Positions 45,579-52,396 of a stretch of 64,000 bases of DNA are shown here, one piece after another (positions within the stretch are counted from its first letter, which is position 1; every line of letters begins with the position of its first letter). The translations under genes were made by a program, and so were the position numbers. The notes beneath the pieces were generated by a model. That model saw only the letters and a program-made list of their open reading frames with translations, was not told the DNA's origin and did no database searches. The stretch is from EB88 sp965199135 (GTDB lineage Bacteria > Acidobacteriota > Terriglobia > Terriglobales > Acidobacteriaceae): assembly GCA_965199135.1 (NCBI GenBank), contig OZ240685.1, positions 3,224,001 through 3,288,000 on the forward strand, written 5' to 3'.

Positions 45579-46397
45579 ATGGCAACTACGGTCCAGAATC
45601 CTTCCGAGCTCCAACCTGTCTCGGGTCCGCCGTCGGGCGCCCGCAAGGGCACACGCAATCGCGGGGTGCAGCCGTTGCGGGCGGGCGAGGGGCACTCGTT
45701 CCTGCTGCGTCGCCTGCACTCGCTCACCGGCATCGTGCCCATCGGCGCGTTCCTGATCGAGCACCTTGTTTCAAACTTCGAGGCGCTGAAAGGCCCCGCT
45801 GCGTACGCGGCGCAGGTGAAGTTCCTCAATTCGCTGCCGTTTGTCCGCGTGCTTGAGTGGACGCTGATCTTTCTGCCGCTGCTGTACCACTCGCTCTACG
45901 GCATGTACATCTGGCTGCGTGGCAAGTCCAACGTCGTGTACTACCCGTGGGCCGGCAACTGGCTGTATACGGCGCAGCGCTGGACCGGCGGCATCGCGCT
46001 GGCATACCTCATCCAGCATGTGTGGCGGCAGCGGTTTGCCGGCGTGAACCTGCCCGACCACCCCGGGGCAGCGTTCCACAAGGTACAGGTGGAGCTGCTG
46101 CACCCATGGATGTTTGCGATCTACGCCATCGCGATGATCGCCACCTGCTATCACTTCGCATACGGCGTGTGGTTGTTCGCGGCCAAGTGGGGCATCACGC
46201 CCGGCGATCGGGCGCGGCGCAACTTCGGATGGGTCTGCGGCGTAGCCGGTGTGCTGCTATGCACGATTGGCCTCGCCAGCATGTACGCGTTTGTGGAACC
46301 GAAGTACCGCAATGCACCAAGTGATTTAAGCCCGGCGCAAATCACCGAAGGCACGCAAGCCCCTGCTCCGATCGGACAGGCGCACACTAGAGAGTGA
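45579..46397 (+). CDS. sdhC: Succinate dehydrogenase cytochrome b subunit (SdhC, di-haem B-type)
   Basis: 272 residues with about five TM segments. The basic N-terminus is followed by 'SFLLRRLHSLTGIVPIGAFLIEHLVSN' (shortened sense) with two His, then 'PLLYHSLYGMYIW', 'LIQHVW' and 'ATCYHFAYGVWLF'; these spaced His are candidate ligands for two haems b, the pattern of Bacillus-type single-subunit anchors. There is therefore no separate SdhD. It passes electrons to menaquinone, which fits mqnE elsewhere in the window. It is followed by sdhA after 10 nt. Confidence 0.9.
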   Translation: MATTVQNPSELQPVSGPPSGARKGTRNRGVQPLRAGEGHSFLLRRLHSLTGIVPIGAFLIEHLVSNFEALKGPAAYAAQVKFLNSLPFVRVLEWTLIFLPLLYHSLYGMYIWLRGKSNVVYYPWAGNWLYTAQRWTGGIALAYLIQHVWRQRFAGVNLPDHPGAAFHKVQVELLHPWMFAIYAIAMIATCYHFAYGVWLFAAKWGITPGDRARRNFGWVCGVAGVLLCTIGLASMYAFVEPKYRNAPSDLSPAQITEGTQAPAPIGQAHTRE

Positions 46398-46407
46398 GGC
46401 ATCGCGG

Positions 46408-48189
46408 ATGGCAGCAGCACCCAGGATTATCGTAGTCGGCGGCGGACTTGCCGGGCTTTCCTCTGTGATCAAGATCGCAGAGGCCGGCGGCACTGTGGAC
46501 CTCTTTTCAATTGTGCCAGTGAAGCGCTCGCACTCGGTCTGTGCGCAGGGCGGCATCAATGCGGCCAAGAACCTAAAGGGCGAGGGCGACACCGCCGCTG
46601 CACACTTCGACGACACGATCTATGGCGGCGACTTCCTGGCGAACCAGACGCCGGTCAAGGGCATGTGCGAGGCGGCGCCTGCGATCATCGACCTGCTCGA
46701 CCGCATGGGTGTTCCCTTCAACCGCACGCCGGAGGGCCTGCTCGACTTCCGCCGTTTCGGTGGCACGCTCTACCACCGCACGGCTTTCGCAGGCGCGACC
46801 ACCGGGCAGCAGTTGCTGTATGCGCTCGATGAGCAGGTGCGGCGCTACGAGTCAGAAGGCAAGGTCACGAAGTACGAGGGCTGGGAATTTCTCTCGTCGG
46901 TACTCGACAGCCAGGGGGTATGCCGCGGTATCTGCGCGATGAACCTGCGTGACATGAGCGTGCGCACCTTTGACGCGGATGCGATCATCCTCGCGACCGG
47001 CGGCAATGGCGCGATCTTTGGCAAGAGCACGAACTCTGTCGTGTGCACGGGCTCAGCGCAGTCGGCGGTGTACCAGCAGGGCGCGTACTACGCGAATGGC
47101 GAGTTCATCCAGGTGCACCCGACGTGTATCCCGGGCGAGGACAAGCTGCGGCTGATGTCGGAGTCAGCGCGCGGCGAGGGTGGCCGCGTGTGGGTGCCGC
47201 GCAAGCTGGGCGACAAGCGGGATGTGAAGTCGATCCCCGAGGGCGATCGCTGGTACTTCCTCGAAGAGTGGTACCCGAAGTACGGCAACCTGGTGCCACG
47301 GGATGTAGCAACGCGTGCGATCCACAAGGTTGTCTATGAGCATGGGCTCGGCATCGACGGGCAGCCGATGGTGTATCTCGACCTGACGCATATAGATCGT
47401 GCGACGCTCAATCGCAAGCTGGAAGGCATTCTCGAGATCTACGAGAAGTTTGTCGGGGATGATCCGCGCGATGTTCCGATGAAGATCTTTCCTGGAATGC
47501 ATTACACGATGGGCGGTCTCTGGGTGGACTTTAACCAGATGACCAATATTCCCGGCATCTTTGCCGCGGGTGAGGCCGAGTACAACTACCATGGCGCGAA
47601 CCGGCTCGGCGCGAACTCCCTGCTCTCCTGCATCTACGGCGGCTTCCAGGCCGGTCCCAATGCACTGAAGTATGCGAAGGGGATTTCGTCTGCCGCCTCG
47701 AACGGTCATGGCGAGAACGAGAAGAAGCGCCAGGAAGAGATCAATGGACGGCTCCTGTCGTCATCCGGCACCGAGAACCCGTTCAAGCTCTGGCGAGAAC
47801 TCGGCGAGACGATGACCAAGAACGTCACGGTGATCCGCTACAACGAAGCCCTCAAGCAGACGGACGAAAAGATCGTGGAACTGCTCGAACGCTTTCGCAA
47901 TATCAACCTGAGTGACAAGAGCGCCTGGGCAAATACGAGCTTCGCGTTTACCCGTCAGCTTTACAACATGCTGCAACTGGGGCGCGTGGTAACGCAGGGC
48001 GCTCAGCTACGCGATGAGTCGCGCGGTGCGCACTACAAGCCGGACTTCCCGGAGCGCGACGATGAGCGCTTCCTGAAGACCACAAAGGCGAGCTTCGCCC
48101 CGGATGCGGATGAACCGCAGTTTTCCTTCGAAGCTGTGGATACGCAGTACATCAAGCCACGCCCGCGCCGGTATGACGCGGTGAAGTAG
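46408..48189 (+). CDS. sdhA: Succinate dehydrogenase/fumarate reductase flavoprotein SdhA
   Basis: 593 residues. The FAD-binding site starts 'IIVVGGGLAGLSSVIK', covalent-FAD-type motif 'HRTAFAGATTGQQLL', catalytic region 'GEAEYNYHGANRLGANSLLSC' (shortened sense) and the 'SVCAQGGINA' loop are present. Length fits the Bacillus/epsilon type with C-terminal helical domain. It oxidises succinate in the TCA cycle and passes electrons to SdhB. The order sdhC-sdhA-sdhB is the Bacillus arrangement. Confidence 0.96.
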   Translation: MAAAPRIIVVGGGLAGLSSVIKIAEAGGTVDLFSIVPVKRSHSVCAQGGINAAKNLKGEGDTAAAHFDDTIYGGDFLANQTPVKGMCEAAPAIIDLLDRMGVPFNRTPEGLLDFRRFGGTLYHRTAFAGATTGQQLLYALDEQVRRYESEGKVTKYEGWEFLSSVLDSQGVCRGICAMNLRDMSVRTFDADAIILATGGNGAIFGKSTNSVVCTGSAQSAVYQQGAYYANGEFIQVHPTCIPGEDKLRLMSESARGEGGRVWVPRKLGDKRDVKSIPEGDRWYFLEEWYPKYGNLVPRDVATRAIHKVVYEHGLGIDGQPMVYLDLTHIDRATLNRKLEGILEIYEKFVGDDPRDVPMKIFPGMHYTMGGLWVDFNQMTNIPGIFAAGEAEYNYHGANRLGANSLLSCIYGGFQAGPNALKYAKGISSAASNGHGENEKKRQEEINGRLLSSSGTENPFKLWRELGETMTKNVTVIRYNEALKQTDEKIVELLERFRNINLSDKSAWANTSFAFTRQLYNMLQLGRVVTQGAQLRDESRGAHYKPDFPERDDERFLKTTKASFAPDADEPQFSFEAVDTQYIKPRPRRYDAVK

Positions 48190-48215
48190 GGCTTCACCCT
48201 GAGGATCTGGAAACG

Positions 48216-49010
48216 ATGGCAACAACCACAGTACCGCTCGACACCCGCCCCGCAGCCAAGATCAAGACAGTGCGCATCGAGATCAAGCGACAGGCGTCGC
48301 CCGACGCGGAAGCGCGCTGGGAGAAGTTTGACCTGCCCATGCGCACCGGCATGAACGCGATCTCCGCGATGATGGAGATTGCGGCCAATCCTGTCACCAT
48401 CGATGGCACCGAGACAACGCCGATCGCCTACGACGCGAACTGCCTTGAGGAAGTCTGCGGTTCGTGTGCGATGCGCATCAATGGCAAGGCCCGCATGGGC
48501 TGCTCGTCGTTGATTGAGAAGGTGCAGGAAAATGGCGTGGTGCGCCTTGAACCGCTTTCAAAGATGCCGGTAGTGCGTGATCTTTCGGTGGACCGCTCGG
48601 TGCTCTTCGAGAATCTCAAGCGCGTCAAGGCCTGGGTGCCGCTCGATGGTACGTACGACCTCGGCTCCGGCCCGCGCATCACGCCGCAGGAGCAGGAAGA
48701 AGCCTACCCGCTCTCCCGTTGCATCTCCTGCACGATCTGCATGGAGGTGTGCCCGCAGTTCAATGAGGAGACCGGCTTTGTGGGTGCGGCGACGATTGCG
48801 CAGGCCAAGCTCTTCAACGAGCACCCGACCGGCAAGGTCCTGAAGGAAGATCGTCTCCATGCGCTGATGGGCGATGGCGGCATCCAGGAGTGCGGCTTCT
48901 CGCAGAACTGCGTCAACGCCTGCCCTAAGATGCTTCCGCTGACCAAGGCGATTTCGGACGTGAGCCGCGACGTGATGATCCAGGCGGTCAAGGATGTGTT
49001 TACGCGCTAG
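48216..49010 (+). CDS. sdhB: Succinate dehydrogenase iron-sulfur subunit SdhB
   Basis: 264 residues. The [2Fe-2S] ligands lie in 'CLEEVCGSCAMRINGKARMGC' (shortened sense), the [4Fe-4S] in 'CISCTICMEVCP', and the [3Fe-4S] in 'CGFSQNCVNACPK'. These are complete. It relays electrons from SdhA to the haem/quinone site of SdhC at the membrane. It is last in the sdhCAB operon, with a 26-nt gap and a good ribosome site. A bidirectional terminator lies 19 nt past the stop. Confidence 0.96.
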   Translation: MATTTVPLDTRPAAKIKTVRIEIKRQASPDAEARWEKFDLPMRTGMNAISAMMEIAANPVTIDGTETTPIAYDANCLEEVCGSCAMRINGKARMGCSSLIEKVQENGVVRLEPLSKMPVVRDLSVDRSVLFENLKRVKAWVPLDGTYDLGSGPRITPQEQEEAYPLSRCISCTICMEVCPQFNEETGFVGAATIAQAKLFNEHPTGKVLKEDRLHALMGDGGIQECGFSQNCVNACPKMLPLTKAISDVSRDVMIQAVKDVFTR

Positions 49011-49028
49011 GCATCCGCGGCAACAGAG

Positions 49029-49056
49029 AAAAAGCCTGCGACTACGCAGGCTTTTT
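49029..49056. terminator. Bidirectional terminator shared by sdhCAB and the TMEM175-like gene
   Basis: AAAAAGCCTGCG (49029-49040) pairs with CGCAGGCTTTTT (49045-49056) across the loop ACTA. There is a T-run after the stem on each strand. The 3' end of the TMEM175-like gene lies inside it: its stop codon is in the loop. Confidence 0.9.
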
Positions 49057-49677
49057 CGTTTGCCACGGGAAGCGTGGCGCAACGGCGTAGTTCAACTGCA
49101 CCAGAAATATCCAGGCAAGGCTAAGCCGGGTGCTGACGACGCAGAGTGCAGCGCCCGCGGCATACAGCGACTGCGCGATCACGACCCGGCGACAGATGGC
49201 AGCAACCACTGCAGGCGGCGTGTCCTCGCGGATCAGCCCCGCATGCTGCGCGTACTTCCAGCTCGCATAGAGGAGGCCGCCAAGCAGGAGAAAGTTGAGC
49301 CAGTAGACGATCAGCGCTGTGCGGAGCAGAACGAAGTCGGCCAGCAGGAGCGTCGAGAGTGGAAGCAGCGCGACGCCGAAGAGAAACACGAGATGCAGCC
49401 ACGCAAGATCGCGCGAGCCCTCGCGGAGGTGATTGAGCTGGGTCTGCTGGCCGTTCCAGAAGATGCCGAGCGCAACAAAGCTCAGGAGGGCTGGGATGAG
49501 GCGGATGCCGACGGCTGGCAGAAGCCGCAGGAGAGCATGCTCGGAGTGCACATTGGCCGCCTCGGGCAGTTTCACATCCACCAGCAGAAACGTCATGGCG
49601 AAGGCGAAGACGCCGTCGCTGAGCGCACCCAGCCGCTCAAGGTTGCCGTTGGCAATCTGGTTGTACAGGGTCGGCAT
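49042..49677 (-). CDS. TMEM175-family potassium channel-like membrane protein
   Basis: 211 residues from the ATG at 49677, chosen because of an ideal GGAGG 5 nt upstream; an upstream in-frame start exists at 49707. The TMEM175/DUF1211 signature is 'RLGALSDGVFAFAMTFLLVDVKLP' (shortened sense), i.e. the R-x3-(F/L)-S-D motif of helix 1 (Leu replaces the common Phe). About six TM segments follow. Bacterial members are tetrameric K+ leak channels. Function in this cell is not known. The 3' end overlaps the terminator. Confidence 0.85.
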   Translation of the reverse strand: MPTLYNQIANGNLERLGALSDGVFAFAMTFLLVDVKLPEAANVHSEHALLRLLPAVGIRLIPALLSFVALGIFWNGQQTQLNHLREGSRDLAWLHLVFLFGVALLPLSTLLLADFVLLRTALIVYWLNFLLLGGLLYASWKYAQHAGLIREDTPPAVVAAICRRVVIAQSLYAAGAALCVVSTRLSLAWIFLVQLNYAVAPRFPWQTKKPA

Positions 49678-49728
49678 CGCACCTCCGGCGGGCAGAACTG
49701 GGCTCAAAGCACTACACTAGGAGACGGC

Positions 49729-50586
49729 ATGATTGTCGCATTCCGCAGCCTCCTGTTCCTCCCCGCTCTCGTGGCTCCCAGCCTCTTTGCGCAGCAGTCG
49801 ACCGCACCGGCCGCCGCGCCGCCGCCGCAGACACAGACGCAGACACCGACGCAGACGCAGACACAGACACCGACGCAGACACAGACACAGACACCGACGC
49901 AGACACAGACACCGACGCAGACTCCGGCTCAGACCAGCGCGCCCGCAACGTCGGATGCCCTTCCAGATTCACCGGGAGCCGCCGTGAAGCCGGCGTTTCA
50001 GCCTACCGGGCCGACCGTGGTCTTTGACACCACGATGGGTCGCATGGTGTGCCGTCTGTACAGCAAGGAAGCGCCGAACACGGTCGCGAACTTCATCGCG
50101 CTTGCGAACGGGACCAAGGACTGGACCGACCCAGCGACGCACGCGAAGGAACACAACAAGCCGTTTTACAACGGAACAACATTCCACCGCGTCATCCCGA
50201 ACTTCATGATCCAGGGCGGCGACCCGGTTGGTGACGGCACGGGTGACCCGGGATACATGTTTGCCGATGAGTTTAACCCGGACCTGAACTTCGATGTGCC
50301 GGGACGACTTGCGATGGCGAACTCAGGGCCCGATACCAATGGCTCGCAGTTCTTCATCACCGAGGTTCCGACCGAGTACCTCAACCAGAAACACACGATC
50401 TTTGGGCAGTGCGATGATGCAGCGCTTTCTGTAGAAAAGGCGATTGCGCGCGTTGAGACCGGTCCGAATGACAAGCCGATCACTCCGGTCGTTTTGAACA
50501 AGGTCACCATTGTTCCCGAGGGTGCGCCTTTGCCAGCAGCGCCGGCGTCACCCGCCGCCGCTGCCGGTTCCACCTCACCGCAGTAA
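49729..50586 (+). CDS. Exported cyclophilin-type peptidyl-prolyl isomerase with Thr-Gln-Pro repeat
   Basis: 285 residues from the ATG at 49729 with AGGAG upstream; the long frame upstream crosses sdhB and the TMEM175 gene and is not coding. Signal peptide (1-21, 'SLFAQ'), then a Pro-rich segment with TQTQTP-type repeats (34-67), then LPDSP (78-82), and a cyclophilin domain (about 95-270; 'FHRVIPNFMIQGGDP', 'AMANSGPDTNGSQFFI'). The active-site Arg/Phe/Gln are seen in those motifs. It is a periplasmic foldase. The adjacent gene is a cytoplasmic paralog. Confidence 0.93.
   Translation: MIVAFRSLLFLPALVAPSLFAQQSTAPAAAPPPQTQTQTPTQTQTQTPTQTQTQTPTQTQTPTQTPAQTSAPATSDALPDSPGAAVKPAFQPTGPTVVFDTTMGRMVCRLYSKEAPNTVANFIALANGTKDWTDPATHAKEHNKPFYNGTTFHRVIPNFMIQGGDPVGDGTGDPGYMFADEFNPDLNFDVPGRLAMANSGPDTNGSQFFITEVPTEYLNQKHTIFGQCDDAALSVEKAIARVETGPNDKPITPVVLNKVTIVPEGAPLPAAPASPAAAAGSTSPQ
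49828..49929 (+). repeat. In-frame short tandem repeat inside the exported cyclophilin gene
   Basis: About 100 bp made of imperfect 6-bp units (ACAGAC/CAGACG alternating with ACCGAC), encoding TQ/TP dipeptides at residues 34-67. Such purine/pyrimidine-phased repeats are prone to slippage. All units are multiples of 3 or 6 and change length without a frameshift. Confidence 0.9.
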
Positions 50587-50613
50587 GAGAGCAGCACAGG
50601 AGACGTAGAAAGC

Positions 50614-51141
50614 ATGGCCCGTCAACCCGGTACGTACGCAATTTTCAAGACCACCCAGGGCGAGGTTGTTTGCCGCCTGTTCGAGTCCGATGCCCCCAAG
50701 ACCGTGAAGAACTTCGTCGATCTGGCCGAAGGCACACGCGAGTGGACCGACCCACGTGGCGAGAAGAAGACCAACACAAAGCTCTATGACGGAACGATCT
50801 TCCACCGCGTGATTCCTGACTTCATGGTGCAGGGCGGCGACCCGGCTGGCAGCGGCATGGGTGGACCCGGCTACAAGTTCGAGGACGAGACCAAGGGCTC
50901 ACCGCACAAGTTCGACAAGCCCGGCAAGCTCGCGATGGCAAATGCCGGCCCAAACACGAATGGCTCACAATTCTTCATCACCGTCGCGCCGACATTGTGG
51001 CTGACGGGCAATCACACGATTTTCGGCGAAGTTGTCGAAGGACAAAGCATTGTCGATGCGATCACCAAGGTGCCGCGCGGCGCACAGGATAAGCCAAAAA
51101 CCCCGGTGGTTTTGGAATCGGTCACAATCGAACGCGTCTAG
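50614..51141 (+). CDS. Cytoplasmic cyclophilin-type peptidyl-prolyl isomerase
   Basis: 175 residues without a signal peptide. It has 'FHRVIPDFMVQGGDP', 'GPGYKFEDE', 'AMANAGPNTNGSQFFIT' and 'NHTIFGEVVEGQSIVD', with the catalytic Arg, Phe, Met, Gln and His of cyclophilins. It lies 28 nt after the exported cyclophilin and shares long matches, so the two look like a tandem duplication with one copy retargeted to the periplasm. A terminator follows. Confidence 0.95.
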   Translation: MARQPGTYAIFKTTQGEVVCRLFESDAPKTVKNFVDLAEGTREWTDPRGEKKTNTKLYDGTIFHRVIPDFMVQGGDPAGSGMGGPGYKFEDETKGSPHKFDKPGKLAMANAGPNTNGSQFFITVAPTLWLTGNHTIFGEVVEGQSIVDAITKVPRGAQDKPKTPVVLESVTIERV

Positions 51142-51151
51142 TTCTCTCAGC

Positions 51152-51180
51152 AAAGGCCCGGCGAGCAGCCGGGCCTTTTT
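51152..51180 (+). terminator. Rho-independent terminator after the cyclophilin pair
   Basis: AAAGGCCCGGC (51152-51162) pairs with GCCGGGCCTTT (51168-51178) with a 5-nt loop and a T-run to 51180. It sits between convergent genes and may also act on mdh. Confidence 0.9.
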
Positions 51181-51196
51181 GCGTCTGCGAGAACGC

Positions 51197-52126
51197 TCAG
51201 AGTACGCCAATGATGCCGCACAACTCCTTCACAGAGTCCGCGCTCTTCTGCAGCGCGGCCTGCTCCTCCGGCGTGAGTTGAATTTGAATGATGCCTTCCA
51301 GACCACGCGCCCCGAGCTTGCAGGGCACGCCTACAAAGAGTCCATGGATCCCGTACTCGCCTTCGAGATGAACAGCGCAGGGCAGGATCTTCTTCTTGTC
51401 CTTGAGGATCGCTTCCACCATTTCGACGGCTGCGGCGCCGGGTGCGTAAAAGGCGGAGCCGGTCTTGAGATGCTTCACGATCTCTGCGCCGCCATCGCGG
51501 GTGCGTTGCACCAGGCGCGCACAGGTGGCCTCGTCCATGAGCTCGGTGATCGGGATGCCACCAACGGTCGAGTAGCGCGGCAGCGGGACCATGGTGTCGC
51601 CATGGCCACCCAGAACAAAGGCCGTGACGTTTTCGACAGAGACATCCAGCTCCTGCGCGATGAACAAGCGGAAGCGCGCGGAGTCCAGCACGCCGGCCAT
51701 GCCAATGACGCGTTCTCGCGGAAAGCCAGAGTGTTTCCATGCGGCCTGTGCCATGGCGTCGAGTGGATTTGAAACAATAACGAGCACCGCCCTGGGTGAG
51801 GTGGCGACTACCTTGCCGATGACATCCGCCATGATCTTTGCGTTGGTCTGGAGCAGGTCATCGCGGCTCATGCCGGGTTTGCGGGCGATGCCTGCAGTGA
51901 TGACGACCACGTCCGAGTCAGCCGAGTCAGCGTAATCGTTGGTGCCGGTGATGGTGCAATCGTGCTTCTCGATCGGCATCGCCTCCTGCAGGTCGAGCGC
52001 CTTACCCTGCGGGATACCTTCGACGACGTCCACAAGCACGACGTCAGCAAGTTCCTTTCCCGCGAGCCAGTGCGCCGCAGTTGCCCCTACATTGCCCGAT
52101 CCAACAATGGTGACCTTCTTCCGCAT
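51197..52126 (-). CDS. mdh: NAD-dependent malate dehydrogenase (LDH-like type)
   Basis: 309 residues from the ATG at 52126 with AGGAGAG upstream; the frame extends upstream without family features. NAD-binding 'VTIVGSGNVGATAAHWL', substrate-binding Arg in 'ARKPGMSRDDLL', 'VSNPLDAMAQ', and the catalytic His in 'GGHGDTMVPL' are present. The Arg at the substrate-selective loop fits malate, not lactate. It interconverts malate and oxaloacetate in the TCA cycle, next to sdhCAB. It is convergent with the cyclophilins. Confidence 0.95.
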   Translation of the reverse strand: MRKKVTIVGSGNVGATAAHWLAGKELADVVLVDVVEGIPQGKALDLQEAMPIEKHDCTITGTNDYADSADSDVVVITAGIARKPGMSRDDLLQTNAKIMADVIGKVVATSPRAVLVIVSNPLDAMAQAAWKHSGFPRERVIGMAGVLDSARFRLFIAQELDVSVENVTAFVLGGHGDTMVPLPRYSTVGGIPITELMDEATCARLVQRTRDGGAEIVKHLKTGSAFYAPGAAAVEMVEAILKDKKKILPCAVHLEGEYGIHGLFVGVPCKLGARGLEGIIQIQLTPEEQAALQKSADSVKELCGIIGVL

Positions 52127-52312
52127 GCTGCTCTCCTGCGACCCTATCGGTCCTGTGCACCAGTCGGAGCGAAAGCCAGGGTGACTGGGGCTCGATTTAA
52201 GACGCCCAAGCGTACCACTGCGGCAGGTCGGCTGAACATTGACCAATCAGGAAAGCACTCGTATGATCTGAAGAGTCGCGTGAGTCGAAGCACCGCCGCG
52301 ACGCACATGCAT

Positions 52313-52386
52313 TGCCCCCTCGTTCAATGGTAGGACAGCTGACTCTGACTCAGCATATCGGGGTTCGAATCCCTGGGGGGCAACCA
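52313..52386 (+). tRNA. tRNA-Gln (anticodon CTG)
   Basis: Acceptor TGCCCCC/GGGGGCA, anticodon stem GCTGA/TCAGC with loop CTCTGAC, T arm with GGTTCGAATCC, and encoded CCA. It reads CAG. It sits between mdh and the ABC permease gene. Confidence 0.95.
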
Positions 52387-52396
52387 CACGCATGCG

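Noticed and set aside
49713..49718. TACACT before the exported cyclophilin as a ninth leaderless case
   Set aside because: The gap is 10 nt and contains a full Shine-Dalgarno, so a normal leader is more likely.
48994..49728. N-terminal extension of the exported cyclophilin frame back into sdhB
   Set aside because: It overlaps sdhB, the terminator and the TMEM175 gene, while the ATG at 49729 has AGGAG and a signal peptide.
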